Source of the DNA: [Eubacterium] yurii
Lineage (GTDB): Bacteria > Bacillota > Clostridia > Peptostreptococcales > Filifactoraceae
DNA length: 64,000 bases
Reading direction: 5' to 3'
NCBI GenBank assembly: GCA_900167215.1
Contig: FUZS01000003.1
Coordinates: 240,330 to 304,329, forward strand
Every line of letters begins with the position of its first letter. Within the stretch, counting starts at the first letter, position 1. Shown here piece by piece: positions 55,068 through 63,802 of this stretch. A model generated the notes under the pieces. The model was not told the origin of the DNA. It did no database searches and was given only the letters and a program-made list of their open reading frames with translations. The translations under genes were made by a program, and so were the position numbers.

Positions 55068-55358
55068 CTATTTATTGTCAGTTACGTTGATAATCATATG
55101 ACGGATAGCCTCATCCATTATTTTAAGATTTCTGTCAAGCTCTTTTGGAACTTGAGGACCAGCCGTAAACTTAACAAGTACATAGTATCCATCAGTTAAT
55201 TTTTGAATTTGATAAGCAAGTTTTCTGTTTCCCCAAACATCAAAAACTTCAACTTCACCATTTTCTTCAATGATACCTCTTAGTTTGTCTTGAATTTTTT
55301 GCTTAGTTTCGTCATCTGAATCAGTTCTCAAAATATAAATTAGTTCATATTTTTTCAC
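55068..55358 (-). CDS. rpsF: 30S ribosomal protein S6
   Basis: 96 residues. The start is the GTG at 55358, with GGAGGTGA ahead of it; it gives the usual (M)KKYELIYILRTD opening, whereas the longer frame from 55463 adds 35 residues that do not belong. First gene of the operon. A hairpin leader upstream (55359-55434) may be where the S6:S18 complex binds its own mRNA, as known in other bacteria. Confidence 0.97.
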   Translation of the reverse strand: MKKYELIYILRTDSDDETKQKIQDKLRGIIEENGEVEVFDVWGNRKLAYQIQKLTDGYYVLVKFTAGPQVPKELDRNLKIMDEAIRHMIINVTDNK

Positions 55359-55434
55359 TTTTAGTTCACCTCCCTCGGACTGTTGACTCTCTATAAAAGA
55401 GAGTAGAAAGTGCAATATAAAATTACAACGTCTT
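55359..55434 (-). promoter_or_regulatory. rpsF leader with hairpin, candidate S6:S18 autoregulatory site
   Basis: The leader between the rpsF start codon and the -10 has a 7-bp hairpin (ACTCTCT/AGAGAGT, 55386-55404) followed by GTCCGAGGGAGG just before the start. S6:S18 binding motifs near CCG are known in many rpsF leaders; that this is one is an inference. Confidence 0.4.
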
Positions 55435-55463
55435 ATAATAGCATAATTTAAATATAATTTCAA
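55435..55463 (-). promoter_or_regulatory. SigA-type promoter of rpsF-ssb-rpsR
   Basis: Minus strand TTGAAA (-35), a 17-base spacer and TATTAT (-10), ahead of the rpsF leader. Confidence 0.65.
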
Positions 55464-55485
55464 GTGTTAATTTTGGATAATACAA

Positions 55486-55517
55486 TTAAAAAGGGCAGAA
55501 GATTTTTTCTCCTACCC
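55486..55517 (-). terminator. Terminator of the P-loop protein gene
   Basis: On the minus strand GGGTAGGAGA... pairs with TCTTCTGCCC in an imperfect stem followed by TTTTT. It lies about 50 bases beyond the stop codon of the gene at 55570 and just upstream of the rpsF promoter. Confidence 0.7.
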
Positions 55518-55569
55518 AAAATGATATGATATTATTATATTGTGTCTAAAGCTACATTATTTAAAAATT

Positions 55570-55986
55570 TTACTCTTCTATTATATATTTAGCTAAACTT
55601 TTCTTTGCTTCTTCATCTTGTATCGTCGCAGAAACAATGACTTCAGTTTCAGTTCTATTAGCAATCTTTTCTATTTTTTCCAAGAATGGTAAAAGTTTAT
55701 CTTCCCCAACATTTACTATTTTTAATATACCATCAATATATATTTTTTGGATGTCATAATTTGCAGAAGTAAGACCACAGATAAACCCGTACATTGAATC
55801 AAATCCTGATAATTGGAATTCATCAGTAGATACGAATCTTATCTTGCTGTTAAGTAATTTTGAATGTTTGTCTGTACTTTCAATATATACAAAAGTACCT
55901 CTGACATTTTCAATTTCCTTATTTGCTTTTTCAATCATAATTTTTGTTTTTCCGCTTCCTGCACTTCCCGCTAATAGTTTAACCAT
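55570..55986 (-). CDS. Small P-loop NTPase of unknown function
   Basis: 138 residues with a Walker A AGSAGSGKTK at the N-terminus and a hydrophobic strand ending in an acidic residue (IQKIYIDGIL) as Walker B candidate; the fold is a minimal P-loop NTPase. Related clostridial proteins are labelled ATP-binding or PilT-like but have no known function. GGAGG precedes the ATG. It has its own terminator and a structured leader of about 80 bases, so it is probably monocistronic. Confidence 0.65.
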   Translation of the reverse strand: MVKLLAGSAGSGKTKIMIEKANKEIENVRGTFVYIESTDKHSKLLNSKIRFVSTDEFQLSGFDSMYGFICGLTSANYDIQKIYIDGILKIVNVGEDKLLPFLEKIEKIANRTETEVIVSATIQDEEAKKSLAKYIIEE

Positions 55987-56010
55987 TGCTTAGTCCTCCT
56001 TAAAATTATC

Positions 56011-56066
56011 AGTTATGGACTGCCATAACCACCTTGCTCTTAAATAAAAATACTTAGTTAAAAGAG
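56011..56066 (-). promoter_or_regulatory. Two-hairpin leader of the P-loop gene
   Basis: On the minus strand GCTCTT...AAGAGC (32-base span) is followed by AAGGTGG and then a perfect GTTATGG-ACTG-CCATAAC hairpin, 24 bases before the start codon. It is not a terminator, since no T run follows. It does not match a riboswitch class known to me. Confidence 0.35.
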
Positions 56067-56162
56067 CTTTCAGATTTTCATTATTTTTATTTTAAAATCT
56101 CTTTAAGACTTTTATTTACATTATATTATCATATTTGAAGTCTTTTTTCTATAGTTATTTTG

Positions 56163-57467
56163 TTAATATTTTTTATATTTTCTATATCTCTTTCTTTTGT
56201 TTCTTCTAATATTAATAAATCTGATTGTAAATGCTAATATTATCAAAAACAAAAGGATTGCCAAAATAACTATAACTTTATGAATGAATGAACCTTTATT
56301 AGCAAATAAACTCTTAAGATATTTCAACGTAAATATTGACTCTACATCATTTAAAGCTACCAAATCATAGTAATCAGTTTCGCCATCAATAGTAACTCCT
56401 AAACTCCCTATCTTATCGCCTTTTTTTATTGGTAATTTCAATTCATTTAACTTGACAGTTTTTTCAAATTCAGGACTTTCTCCTTTTTTCATCAAATTTG
56501 AGACATCCTGCATTATAGAATATTCTACTTTTTCCTGTATGGAGTTTTTTATATTTTCGCTACCAAGAACATCTCCAGCTGTTATTATATTTTGAACGCT
56601 AAAATTATCAAATCCGTAATCCAATATAATCCTTGAATCTCTATACATCTCAAAACCATTGGAATTATAAACTACACTGATGAGTCTCATATCATTTTTA
56701 ATACCGCTTGCAACCAAACAGTTGCCACCTTCAAGGGTATACCCTGTCTTTATTCCGTCGATAATATCATACTTAATAGGAATGTATTGATTTTTATATA
56801 TTATCTCTGATTTTGACCACAAAAATCTATTTGTGTTGTTATAAATTCTCTTTTCAGGAGTCTTAGGTGTTTCATGCAATATAAGAGAACTTTGACCGAC
56901 TATCTTTCTAAATTCATCATTTTTCATAGCCTCTCTTGCAATTATAGCCATATCATAAGCTGTTGTATAGTGATTATCATCATGAAGTCCGTGAGGATTG
57001 ACGAAGTGTGTATTTGTTGCCCCAAGTTCTATAGCCCTTTGGTTCATCAATTGCACAAATGAATCAACTGAACCCGAAATCTCCATAGCCAGAAGCACAC
57101 AGGCATCATTTGCTGAATGTATAAGTACCGCCTGTATAAGTTCCCTTACTTTAAATGTCTCACCCGGCAAGAGATACATCGAACTTCCGTCTACTAATTG
57201 AAAATCCTCCGGAACAGTTATAGACTTTTCTAAATCTAAATTCTCTATAGCAAGAAGACCTGTCATTATTTTTGTTGTTGACGCTGGATAAGCCTTTTGC
57301 TTTGCATTTTTATCAAATAATATCTTTCCTGTTTCACTTTCAATCACCACAGCAGATTTGCAGACTATATCACTTGGTTTTATATCATAAGCGTCTCCAT
57401 AATATGTATTTCCACAAAAAAATATCACTATAATGAATAAAATTATCTTATTTTTAATCTTCGGCAT
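56163..57467 (-). CDS. Serine-type D-alanyl-D-alanine carboxypeptidase (DacF-like PBP)
   Basis: Trims stem peptides of peptidoglycan. 434 residues: signal peptide (about 1-25), the SxxK motif in ASTTKIMTG (Ser about 62), SxN as SAND, KTG as KTGYTLEGGNC, then a PBP5-type C-terminal beta domain and a membrane helix near the C-terminus (about 400-420) with a basic tail. GGAGG precedes the ATG, inside the end of scpB: overlap 14 bases. The layout is that of DacF/DacB. Confidence 0.93.
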   Translation of the reverse strand: MPKIKNKIILFIIVIFFCGNTYYGDAYDIKPSDIVCKSAVVIESETGKILFDKNAKQKAYPASTTKIMTGLLAIENLDLEKSITVPEDFQLVDGSSMYLLPGETFKVRELIQAVLIHSANDACVLLAMEISGSVDSFVQLMNQRAIELGATNTHFVNPHGLHDDNHYTTAYDMAIIAREAMKNDEFRKIVGQSSLILHETPKTPEKRIYNNTNRFLWSKSEIIYKNQYIPIKYDIIDGIKTGYTLEGGNCLVASGIKNDMRLISVVYNSNGFEMYRDSRIILDYGFDNFSVQNIITAGDVLGSENIKNSIQEKVEYSIMQDVSNLMKKGESPEFEKTVKLNELKLPIKKGDKIGSLGVTIDGETDYYDLVALNDVESIFTLKYLKSLFANKGSFIHKVIVILAILLFLIILAFTIRFINIRRNKRKRYRKYKKY

Positions 57468-58032
57468 TAACTTCCTCCTCTTTCAATCCATCATCCTTAT
57501 TTTTATTTAATTCAGGTAGTTCATTTAAATAAGAAAGTCCCATATATTTTAAAAACAAGTCTGTTGTCTTATACAACGCAGGTCTACCTACAGTATCGAG
57601 CCTTGCACTTTCCTCTATAAGATTTGCCTCAAGTAATTTTGATATTGTTGTATCAGATTTTACTCCCTTTATTTTTTCTATAAATGCTTTTGTGACAGGC
57701 TGGTTATAAGCAATTATCGACAAAGTTTCCATAGCTGACTGAGTAAGACTTTTCTTTTTAGTCACTGTTATCACTTTTTCTATATATTTAAAATTTGCTC
57801 TTTTTGTAAGCAATTGATACTTATCTTCTATCTTTAATATTTCCAATCCGCTACTTTTCTCTTTGTATTTTTGGGACAACAGTTCAATTATATGAACTAC
57901 ATATTCCCTATCAATAAAAATCTCGTTTAGATTAAATATCTCAACTATATCATTAACATCTACTACATCAGAAAAGGTGAACATATATGATTCTACTATC
58001 GACATTGCTTTTTCATCATCAAAAAAACTCAT
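57454..58032 (-). CDS. scpB: Segregation and condensation protein B
   Basis: Kleisin-associated partner of SMC in chromosome condensation. 192 residues with the winged-helix repeats typical of ScpB: KSLTQSAMETLSIIAYNQPVTKAFIEKIKGVKSDTTISKLLEANLIEESARLDTVGRPALYKTT. ScpA, usually next to it, is absent; upstream is a 481-base gap. The downstream dacF-like gene overlaps it and is probably co-translated. Confidence 0.93.
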   Translation of the reverse strand: MSFFDDEKAMSIVESYMFTFSDVVDVNDIVEIFNLNEIFIDREYVVHIIELLSQKYKEKSSGLEILKIEDKYQLLTKRANFKYIEKVITVTKKKSLTQSAMETLSIIAYNQPVTKAFIEKIKGVKSDTTISKLLEANLIEESARLDTVGRPALYKTTDLFLKYMGLSYLNELPELNKNKDDGLKEEEVNAED

Positions 58033-58238
58033 ATTTTCTCCAACTTACAATACTAAACCAACTAATTTCTTAAAAGCCTAACTTAAAGCAACTGTCCTAA
58101 TTCCAACTTAAATTTAATACATTTAACATAATTTTTAATATTGACAAAAACGATATATACTGCCTCGAATATAATAATATCTAAAATTTAAATAAAACTT
58201 TAAATAAAAAACTGTCATTTAATATATCAGTTTTTATG

Positions 58239-58247
58239 ATTATATCA
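58239..58247 (-). promoter_or_regulatory. Extended -10 promoter of scpB-dacF
   Basis: Minus strand TG-A-TATAAT, about 205 bases ahead of the scpB start; no convincing -35. Confidence 0.4.
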
Positions 58248-58308
58248 TATTTTTTGCATTTTTGAAACAAAAAATACCTCATTTAATTCTAAACCTTGTA
58301 AACAACTC

Positions 58309-58338
58309 AAAAAAGCTCATCAAAAATTTGATGAGCTT
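58309..58338 (-). terminator. Rho-independent terminator of glgP
   Basis: A perfect 12-bp stem AAGCTCATCAAA/TTTGATGAGCTT, with a T run on the minus strand, about 175 bases after the glgP stop. Confidence 0.85.
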
Positions 58339-58513
58339 AATTTAAATCTTTTTTTATTATTTTTTAATTTACTTTTTTAAACTAACATATATTAGAATAT
58401 CAAAACTGCAAATATATTTAATTTTATTTACTATAAAAATAATTCTCCAAAATATGCTATATTTTATCTCACAATTTATAGAACAAGTTATACATTAAGT
58501 CAATTAATATTAT

Positions 58514-60916
58514 TTAAAAATTCCCGCTTACATTCCATATCTCTTTAGCATATCTTTTTATTGTTTCATCAGAAGAAAATACCCCTGCATTTGCAGTATT
58601 TATAAGTGACATCCTATTCCATACCTTTCTGTCCTTATACATATGTCTGATATTTCTTGATGCCTCTCTATAAGAGTGGAAATCTTTCAATATAAAATAC
58701 CTGTCGTTTTCTTTGAGCAACGAATCATACAAGTCTATACCGTCGTATCCAAGATAAGGTAAAAATCCGTTTACCAAAGAATCAACTACCATCTTAATAT
58801 CTGGATCATTTTGATAAATATCTGAAGCATTGTAGTGTACAGCTCCACTTTGCAAATCAAGTACCTCTTGCTTATTTAAACCGAAGATAACTATATTATC
58901 ATCTCCAACCTGATCCTTGATTTCTATATTTGCTCCATCAAGTGTAGCAAGTGTTATTGCTCCGTTAAGCATGAACTTCATATTTGATGTTCCTGATGCT
59001 TCTTTTGTAGCTGTTGAAATCTGTTCACTGACATTTGTAGCCGGAATTATCCTTTCAGCAAGAGATACGTTGTAGTTCGGAATGAAAAATATCTTTATCT
59101 TTCCATTAACTCTTGGATCTGAATTTATATGGAAAGCTAATGAATTGATAAACTTAATTACCTTTTTGGCTCTATAGTATGAACTTGCTGCCTTACCTCC
59201 AAATATAAATGTTGTAGGTTGCACCTTAAAATCAGGCTCTCTAAGTATTCTATGATACAAAAGCAGGATATTAAGTGCATTTAGCAATTGACGTTTGTAC
59301 TCATGTATTCTTTTTATTTGGACATCATAAATAGATTTAGGATCGATATCAAAATTGTATTTTTGCTTTACAAAGTTTGAAAAATTTTCTTTATTTATAT
59401 TTTTAACTCTTTCTATTCTATCAAGCATATTGCTATCATCTTTAAAATCATTGAGTTTTGCTAAATCTAAAGGATCATGTCTCCAAGATTTACCTATTGA
59501 ATCATCTAATAATTTACTAAGTTCAGGGTTACAAGATTCTATCCATCTTCTGTAAGATATGCCGTTTGTCTTATTGTTAAATCTCTCAGGAAATAGGAAG
59601 TATAAATCCTTCATAACCTCAGTTTCTAACAACTCAGTGTGAAGTTTAGCTACACCATTTATAGAATGTGACATTATAACTGACAGATTTGCCATTCTAA
59701 CGTAGCCATCCCTTATTATTGATATATTTCTAAGTTGTTCTTCATTTAATTGCCCTGCATATTGTTCATTAAATCTTCTGTCAAGCTCCTCAAGTATCAT
59801 ATATATTCTTGGGAGTAAATTCTTAAAAAAGTGAGCCGGCCATTTTTCAAGGGCTTCCTGCATTATGGTATGATTTGTGTAGCTTACTGTCTTTGTAGTT
59901 ATATCAATAGCATCTTCCCACTCAAGACCTTCTTCATCAAGCAATATCCTCATAAGCTCCGGAATACAAAGTGCAGGATGAGTGTCATTTATATGCACGG
60001 CTACCTTATTTGAAAAGTCGCTTATAGAAAGCTTTTTTTTCTTGAAATCTTTCACAATTCTTTGCAAACCGGCAGAAACAAAAAAATACTCCTGCTTTAA
60101 TCTAAGCAACTTACCTTCATCAGTAGAGTCATCAGGATAAAGTACATTGGTAATTTTTTGTATCTCAAGCTTTTTCTCCTCAAGCTTACTGTACTCTATT
60201 GAGTTTAACTGGCTGTCATCCAAAGATAATTCAGCTGACCATAATCTAAGTGTATTAACAGTTTTGCCATCGTTTCCTATTAGAGGAGTATCATATGGTA
60301 CAGCATGTACTATTTCATATCCTTCATGCACAGGCTTAAAATTTGTATCCATCCTAACTGTACCGCCGAACTTTACTACTTCCATCCTTTTTTCTTTTCT
60401 TATTTCCCATGGATTTTTGTTTCTAAGCCAATCATCCGGCCACTCTACCTGATTGCCGTCAATAAATCTCTGCTCGAACATACCGTAATTGTATCTTATG
60501 CCGTTTCCGTTTACAGCAAGACCCAAACAGGCGCATGAATCCATAAAACATGCAGCAAGTCTTCCCAGTCCGCCATTTCCAAGCCCAGGCTCTCTTTCCT
60601 CTTCAAGTATGTCTTCAAGAGAAAATCCAAACTCCTTTAAGATATCCTTTACTACCTTAAGAGCATCCAACTTTATCAATGTTTCCTTCAAAAGCTTTCC
60701 TACCATAAATTCCATAGAAAAATAATATACCTGCTTTTCAAGGTTATCCTTTATTCTATCCTTATTTGCTATCCATGTATCAGCGATATAATATCTTATA
60801 GTTTTTGCAAGTGATTGATATACCTCTGAAGCTGACACCGTATCCAAGGATTGGGAGTGATCTTTTTGTATCTGTTCTATTAAATCTTTTTTGAACTGTT
60901 CTTTTTCTATTTGCAT
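58514..60916 (-). CDS. glgP: Glycogen/starch/alpha-glucan phosphorylase
   Basis: Releases glucose 1-phosphate from alpha-1,4-glucan ends, PLP-dependent. About 800 residues, normal length. Visible: GLGNGGLGRLAACFMDS, HINDTHPALCIPELMRI, the PLP-binding lysine in the EASGTSNMKFMLNGAITLATLDGANIEI block, and VSLAERIIPATNVSEQISTATKEASG. The ATG at 60916 has GGAGG ahead; a TTG six codons upstream lies inside that site. No other glg gene is adjacent, so glycogen synthesis genes must be elsewhere if present. Confidence 0.97.
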   Translation of the reverse strand: MQIEKEQFKKDLIEQIQKDHSQSLDTVSASEVYQSLAKTIRYYIADTWIANKDRIKDNLEKQVYYFSMEFMVGKLLKETLIKLDALKVVKDILKEFGFSLEDILEEEREPGLGNGGLGRLAACFMDSCACLGLAVNGNGIRYNYGMFEQRFIDGNQVEWPDDWLRNKNPWEIRKEKRMEVVKFGGTVRMDTNFKPVHEGYEIVHAVPYDTPLIGNDGKTVNTLRLWSAELSLDDSQLNSIEYSKLEEKKLEIQKITNVLYPDDSTDEGKLLRLKQEYFFVSAGLQRIVKDFKKKKLSISDFSNKVAVHINDTHPALCIPELMRILLDEEGLEWEDAIDITTKTVSYTNHTIMQEALEKWPAHFFKNLLPRIYMILEELDRRFNEQYAGQLNEEQLRNISIIRDGYVRMANLSVIMSHSINGVAKLHTELLETEVMKDLYFLFPERFNNKTNGISYRRWIESCNPELSKLLDDSIGKSWRHDPLDLAKLNDFKDDSNMLDRIERVKNINKENFSNFVKQKYNFDIDPKSIYDVQIKRIHEYKRQLLNALNILLLYHRILREPDFKVQPTTFIFGGKAASSYYRAKKVIKFINSLAFHINSDPRVNGKIKIFFIPNYNVSLAERIIPATNVSEQISTATKEASGTSNMKFMLNGAITLATLDGANIEIKDQVGDDNIVIFGLNKQEVLDLQSGAVHYNASDIYQNDPDIKMVVDSLVNGFLPYLGYDGIDLYDSLLKENDRYFILKDFHSYREASRNIRHMYKDRKVWNRMSLINTANAGVFSSDETIKRYAKEIWNVSGNF

Positions 60917-61178
60917 ACTTCCTCCTGAAAGCAAATTAGTCTGTTCTTCTAATAATTATTACTAAAGGTTTTGTATACCCTGTCGCACCAAAAATAAACT
61001 ATTACATTTTATTTTAAAAATCGATTTTTATTTATTTGTTTTTATGTTATAATTACCTCAACACAAATTAATGTTTTTATTACATAAATTCGATTAATTT
61101 TTGGCTATTTTATCAATACTATTATCGAAATTTTATCTATAAATTTATATTTTACCTGATTAGGAACGATGATCTATC

Positions 61179-62816
61179 ATGAAAACTATTAAATTGAAAA
61201 GAATTTACATATCAGTTGTTTTGTGTATCATTATGCTTATTATACGACTGATAAATCCTACTGAAAAAGGTTTGCAAGGAATAGTTTATATTTCAAACTT
61301 TATTGTTATATCAACTCTCTTACTTATGTGGATAATTTCAATACAACGCAGAATAATTCTACCTAAGACAAGAAGCTTATTTTTGTGTATAGGTATACTG
61401 TTGCTATATTGGTCATTTGCCCGTACTGTTAGGTATACAGTTTTTTATGGAGATATTCCTGCGATGAGATTGGTGTGGTATAGCTACTATTTTTCTATAA
61501 TCCTCATACCTCTTTTTGGATTCTATGTATCTATATCCATTGATAAAAGTGAACATTACAATCTTCCAATAAAATTAAAACTGCTTTTATTACCTGCATT
61601 CATTTTAATAGCATTCGTATTTACAAACAATAGACATTCATTGATGTTCATAATAACAAGGTATGACCTGCTAAGTAGAGTATATAAATATGGAACTATA
61701 TACTATATAGTTGCCTTTTGGGTTTCTTCTTTAATTCTGCTTACACTCTATATTTTATTTAAAAAATGTATAATTAATAAAAAAAAGAATAAGATTATTT
61801 TACCTTTTATAATAATACTTTTAGGAATAATTTACACCGTTTTTTTTAATTATAATCATAACCATTCAATTGTGAAACTTATAGATTTAAACACTGCATT
61901 TACTTTTTTTTACGTTGCCTTTTGGGAGTCTTGTATATCTCGAGGTCTAATACAATCCAATACACTCTACAAAGAGTTTTTTACTTATTCTAAACAAGAT
62001 ACTTCCATAATTGACTACAATGGTAATGTCAAGTATTGCTCATCACCTCTAACTTCACCTAACAGAAAAATAATTAATGAGCTCATACTTAATGGAAAAT
62101 ATATATTAAGAAATAATAGACAATATAATATTCAAACAATAAGTGGCGGATACGTAATATGGCAGGAAGAGATGTCTGAAGTTATTAAAATGCTTGCTAA
62201 GTTAAGTATAATAAACGAAGAACTTAAAAACGACATTAGCCTTATACAAGCTAAAATGGAAGTTGAATCAAAAAAGGCTGCTTTCGAAGAACGTATTCGT
62301 ATCTACGATTTAATCAATGCCAAAACTAAAAATCAAATCAATTCAATTAAACATGATATATCAGCTATTTCAGAGAGTGAAGAAAATTTAGCTTTGTGGA
62401 AAAAGATAAATTTTACAGCTATTTATGTGAAACGTTGTAGCAGTATGATACTTATATCTCAAGACATGACTCAAAATGCACCCCAAAATTTTGAACTACA
62501 TTTCCAAGAAACAGTCAATTACTTAAAAGAAAATGGTATCAGCTGCTCCATAAATAATGCTATAGACTCTGATATAGCTTTTGATACTGTATTAAAAATA
62601 TATGAAATAGTGTATTATTTTATTGAACCTGTTTTTTTTGACATCAATCATCTATATATTTTTTTATCCTCAAAAAAAAATAATTGCATTGTAAGATTCA
62701 TAAGCGATGTTAATGTTGCAAAGTTAATAGATTCTAATTTTTTTTCGCAATTTTATTACAATTTTAATGCTGATGAAGATTTATTTATAATGACAGTTGA
62801 AGTAGATAGGAGGTAA
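61179..62816 (+). CDS. Seven-transmembrane sensor protein with degenerate kinase-like C-terminus
   Basis: 545 residues. Residues 1-230 hold about seven membrane helices, like the 7TM sensor of some clostridial histidine kinases; a PAS-like segment (about 265-330, TSIIDYNGNVKYCS...) and a coiled coil follow. The C-terminal 150 residues look like a decayed kinase: an INSIKHDISAI segment in the phosphoacceptor place and a helical end without recognisable N or G boxes. Function is unproven; a sensory or pseudokinase role is an inference. The next gene starts four bases after its stop, with GGAGG overlapping the stop. Confidence 0.6.
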   Translation: MKTIKLKRIYISVVLCIIMLIIRLINPTEKGLQGIVYISNFIVISTLLLMWIISIQRRIILPKTRSLFLCIGILLLYWSFARTVRYTVFYGDIPAMRLVWYSYYFSIILIPLFGFYVSISIDKSEHYNLPIKLKLLLLPAFILIAFVFTNNRHSLMFIITRYDLLSRVYKYGTIYYIVAFWVSSLILLTLYILFKKCIINKKKNKIILPFIIILLGIIYTVFFNYNHNHSIVKLIDLNTAFTFFYVAFWESCISRGLIQSNTLYKEFFTYSKQDTSIIDYNGNVKYCSSPLTSPNRKIINELILNGKYILRNNRQYNIQTISGGYVIWQEEMSEVIKMLAKLSIINEELKNDISLIQAKMEVESKKAAFEERIRIYDLINAKTKNQINSIKHDISAISESEENLALWKKINFTAIYVKRCSSMILISQDMTQNAPQNFELHFQETVNYLKENGISCSINNAIDSDIAFDTVLKIYEIVYYFIEPVFFDINHLYIFLSSKKNNCIVRFISDVNVAKLIDSNFFSQFYYNFNADEDLFIMTVEVDRR

Positions 62817-62820
62817 TGCC

Positions 62821-63714
62821 ATGTGTAACTTGTATGATAATCAAAATATGCAAAGGCTCATACTTACCCTATATCTTTTATCTATAATCTTGGAAATAAT
62901 CTATCTAATTTTGAATAATATTTACAAAAGGAAGATAAGGGATTTTATAATAGTTTCTCTATTGCTTTTTATCAGTAGCAGTCAAATATTGGATATATCA
63001 AAGAAATTTCAAAATTCTAAAGTAAATACTAATAACGAATTTTTTTTAAAATCTATAATCAATAGCAAAATCTTATTTTCTATAGGAATTCTTATTCTAA
63101 TTTACATCATATGTATTTTTCACATTGTAAATTCTCTAAAAAGCTACAAAAACGAAATAAAAAGCAATTCTATAAAAGAAGCTTTTGACAATCTTCCTTC
63201 AGCAATAAGTATAATAAACTCAGCCAATATACCACTTTTGATAAATAAAAAAATGTACCATCTAATCTATATGATAACTCAAAACTACAGTCCCAATGTC
63301 CAAGAAATAGTAAGCATAGTTGAAAACAAGCTCAATCATCCTAATATTGAATTTCTTGAAAATAGAAACGATTTTATAATTCAACTTAAAAATGGTGAAA
63401 TCTATAAATTTAATAAATCTTTTTTAGAAATAGAAGGTCAATGGTATATACAGATTTTTTTCAGCGATATTACCAGAGCTTACAATCTATCCAATGAATT
63501 AGAGGAGAAAAATACAGCTCTTGAAAACCAGAAGAAACAGTTGACCACCTTACTCGATGATATAGTAAATATAAAAAAAGAAGAAGAAATATTGATGCAA
63601 AAAATGTATATCCATGCAAAGCTTGGTGAAATAATAGTAGCTACAAACTTATATATAAGAGAAAGAAAAAATCATAACCACCAGTTGAACTGGTGGTTTG
63701 CACTAGCCCTATAA
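62821..63714 (+). pseudogene. Membrane sensor histidine kinase-like gene truncated by an IS200 element
   Basis: The reading frame gives 297 residues: two to three membrane helices (about 10-30, 40-60 and 85-110), a PAS-like domain (AFDNLPSAISIINSANIPLLINKK...), then a coiled coil and LLDDIVNIKKEEEILMQKMYIHAKLGEIIVATNLYI, where the dimerisation/phosphoacceptor helix of a kinase would begin. From about 63665 on the codons (NHQLNWWFALAL) come from the inserted IS200 end, so the native C-terminus, with any ATPase domain, is lost here. GGAGG is placed in the end of the previous gene. Confidence 0.7.
63676..63698. repeat. Right-end subterminal hairpin of the IS200 element
   Basis: AACCACCAGTT and its complement around one central base. 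In IS200/IS605 elements such a hairpin is recognised by the transposase at the right end. Confidence 0.75.
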
Positions 63715-63802
63715 GGGCATATTACTTACAACCTCTCAAGAGGCACTGAATAAGTCCGCCAATTGTATAATATTTTTCAGGCTGCTGCTAAAGCAGCCTT
63801 TA

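Larger units (their letters stand above)
58033..58513. other. Intergenic region between glgP and scpB
   Basis: Holds the glgP terminator (58309-58338) and an extended -10 for scpB (58239-58247). A TTGACA on the plus strand at 58141 has no correctly spaced -10. No gene, and no scpA fragment, was found. Confidence 0.5.

Noticed and set aside
56011..56066. T-box because of AAGGTGG in the leader of the P-loop gene
   Set aside because: The following bases do not match the T-box core, no terminator follows, and the gene is not an amino-acid or tRNA gene.
58141..58175. Promoter TTGACA...TATAAT on the plus strand
   Set aside because: The spacer is 23 bases, too long, and no plus-strand gene follows.
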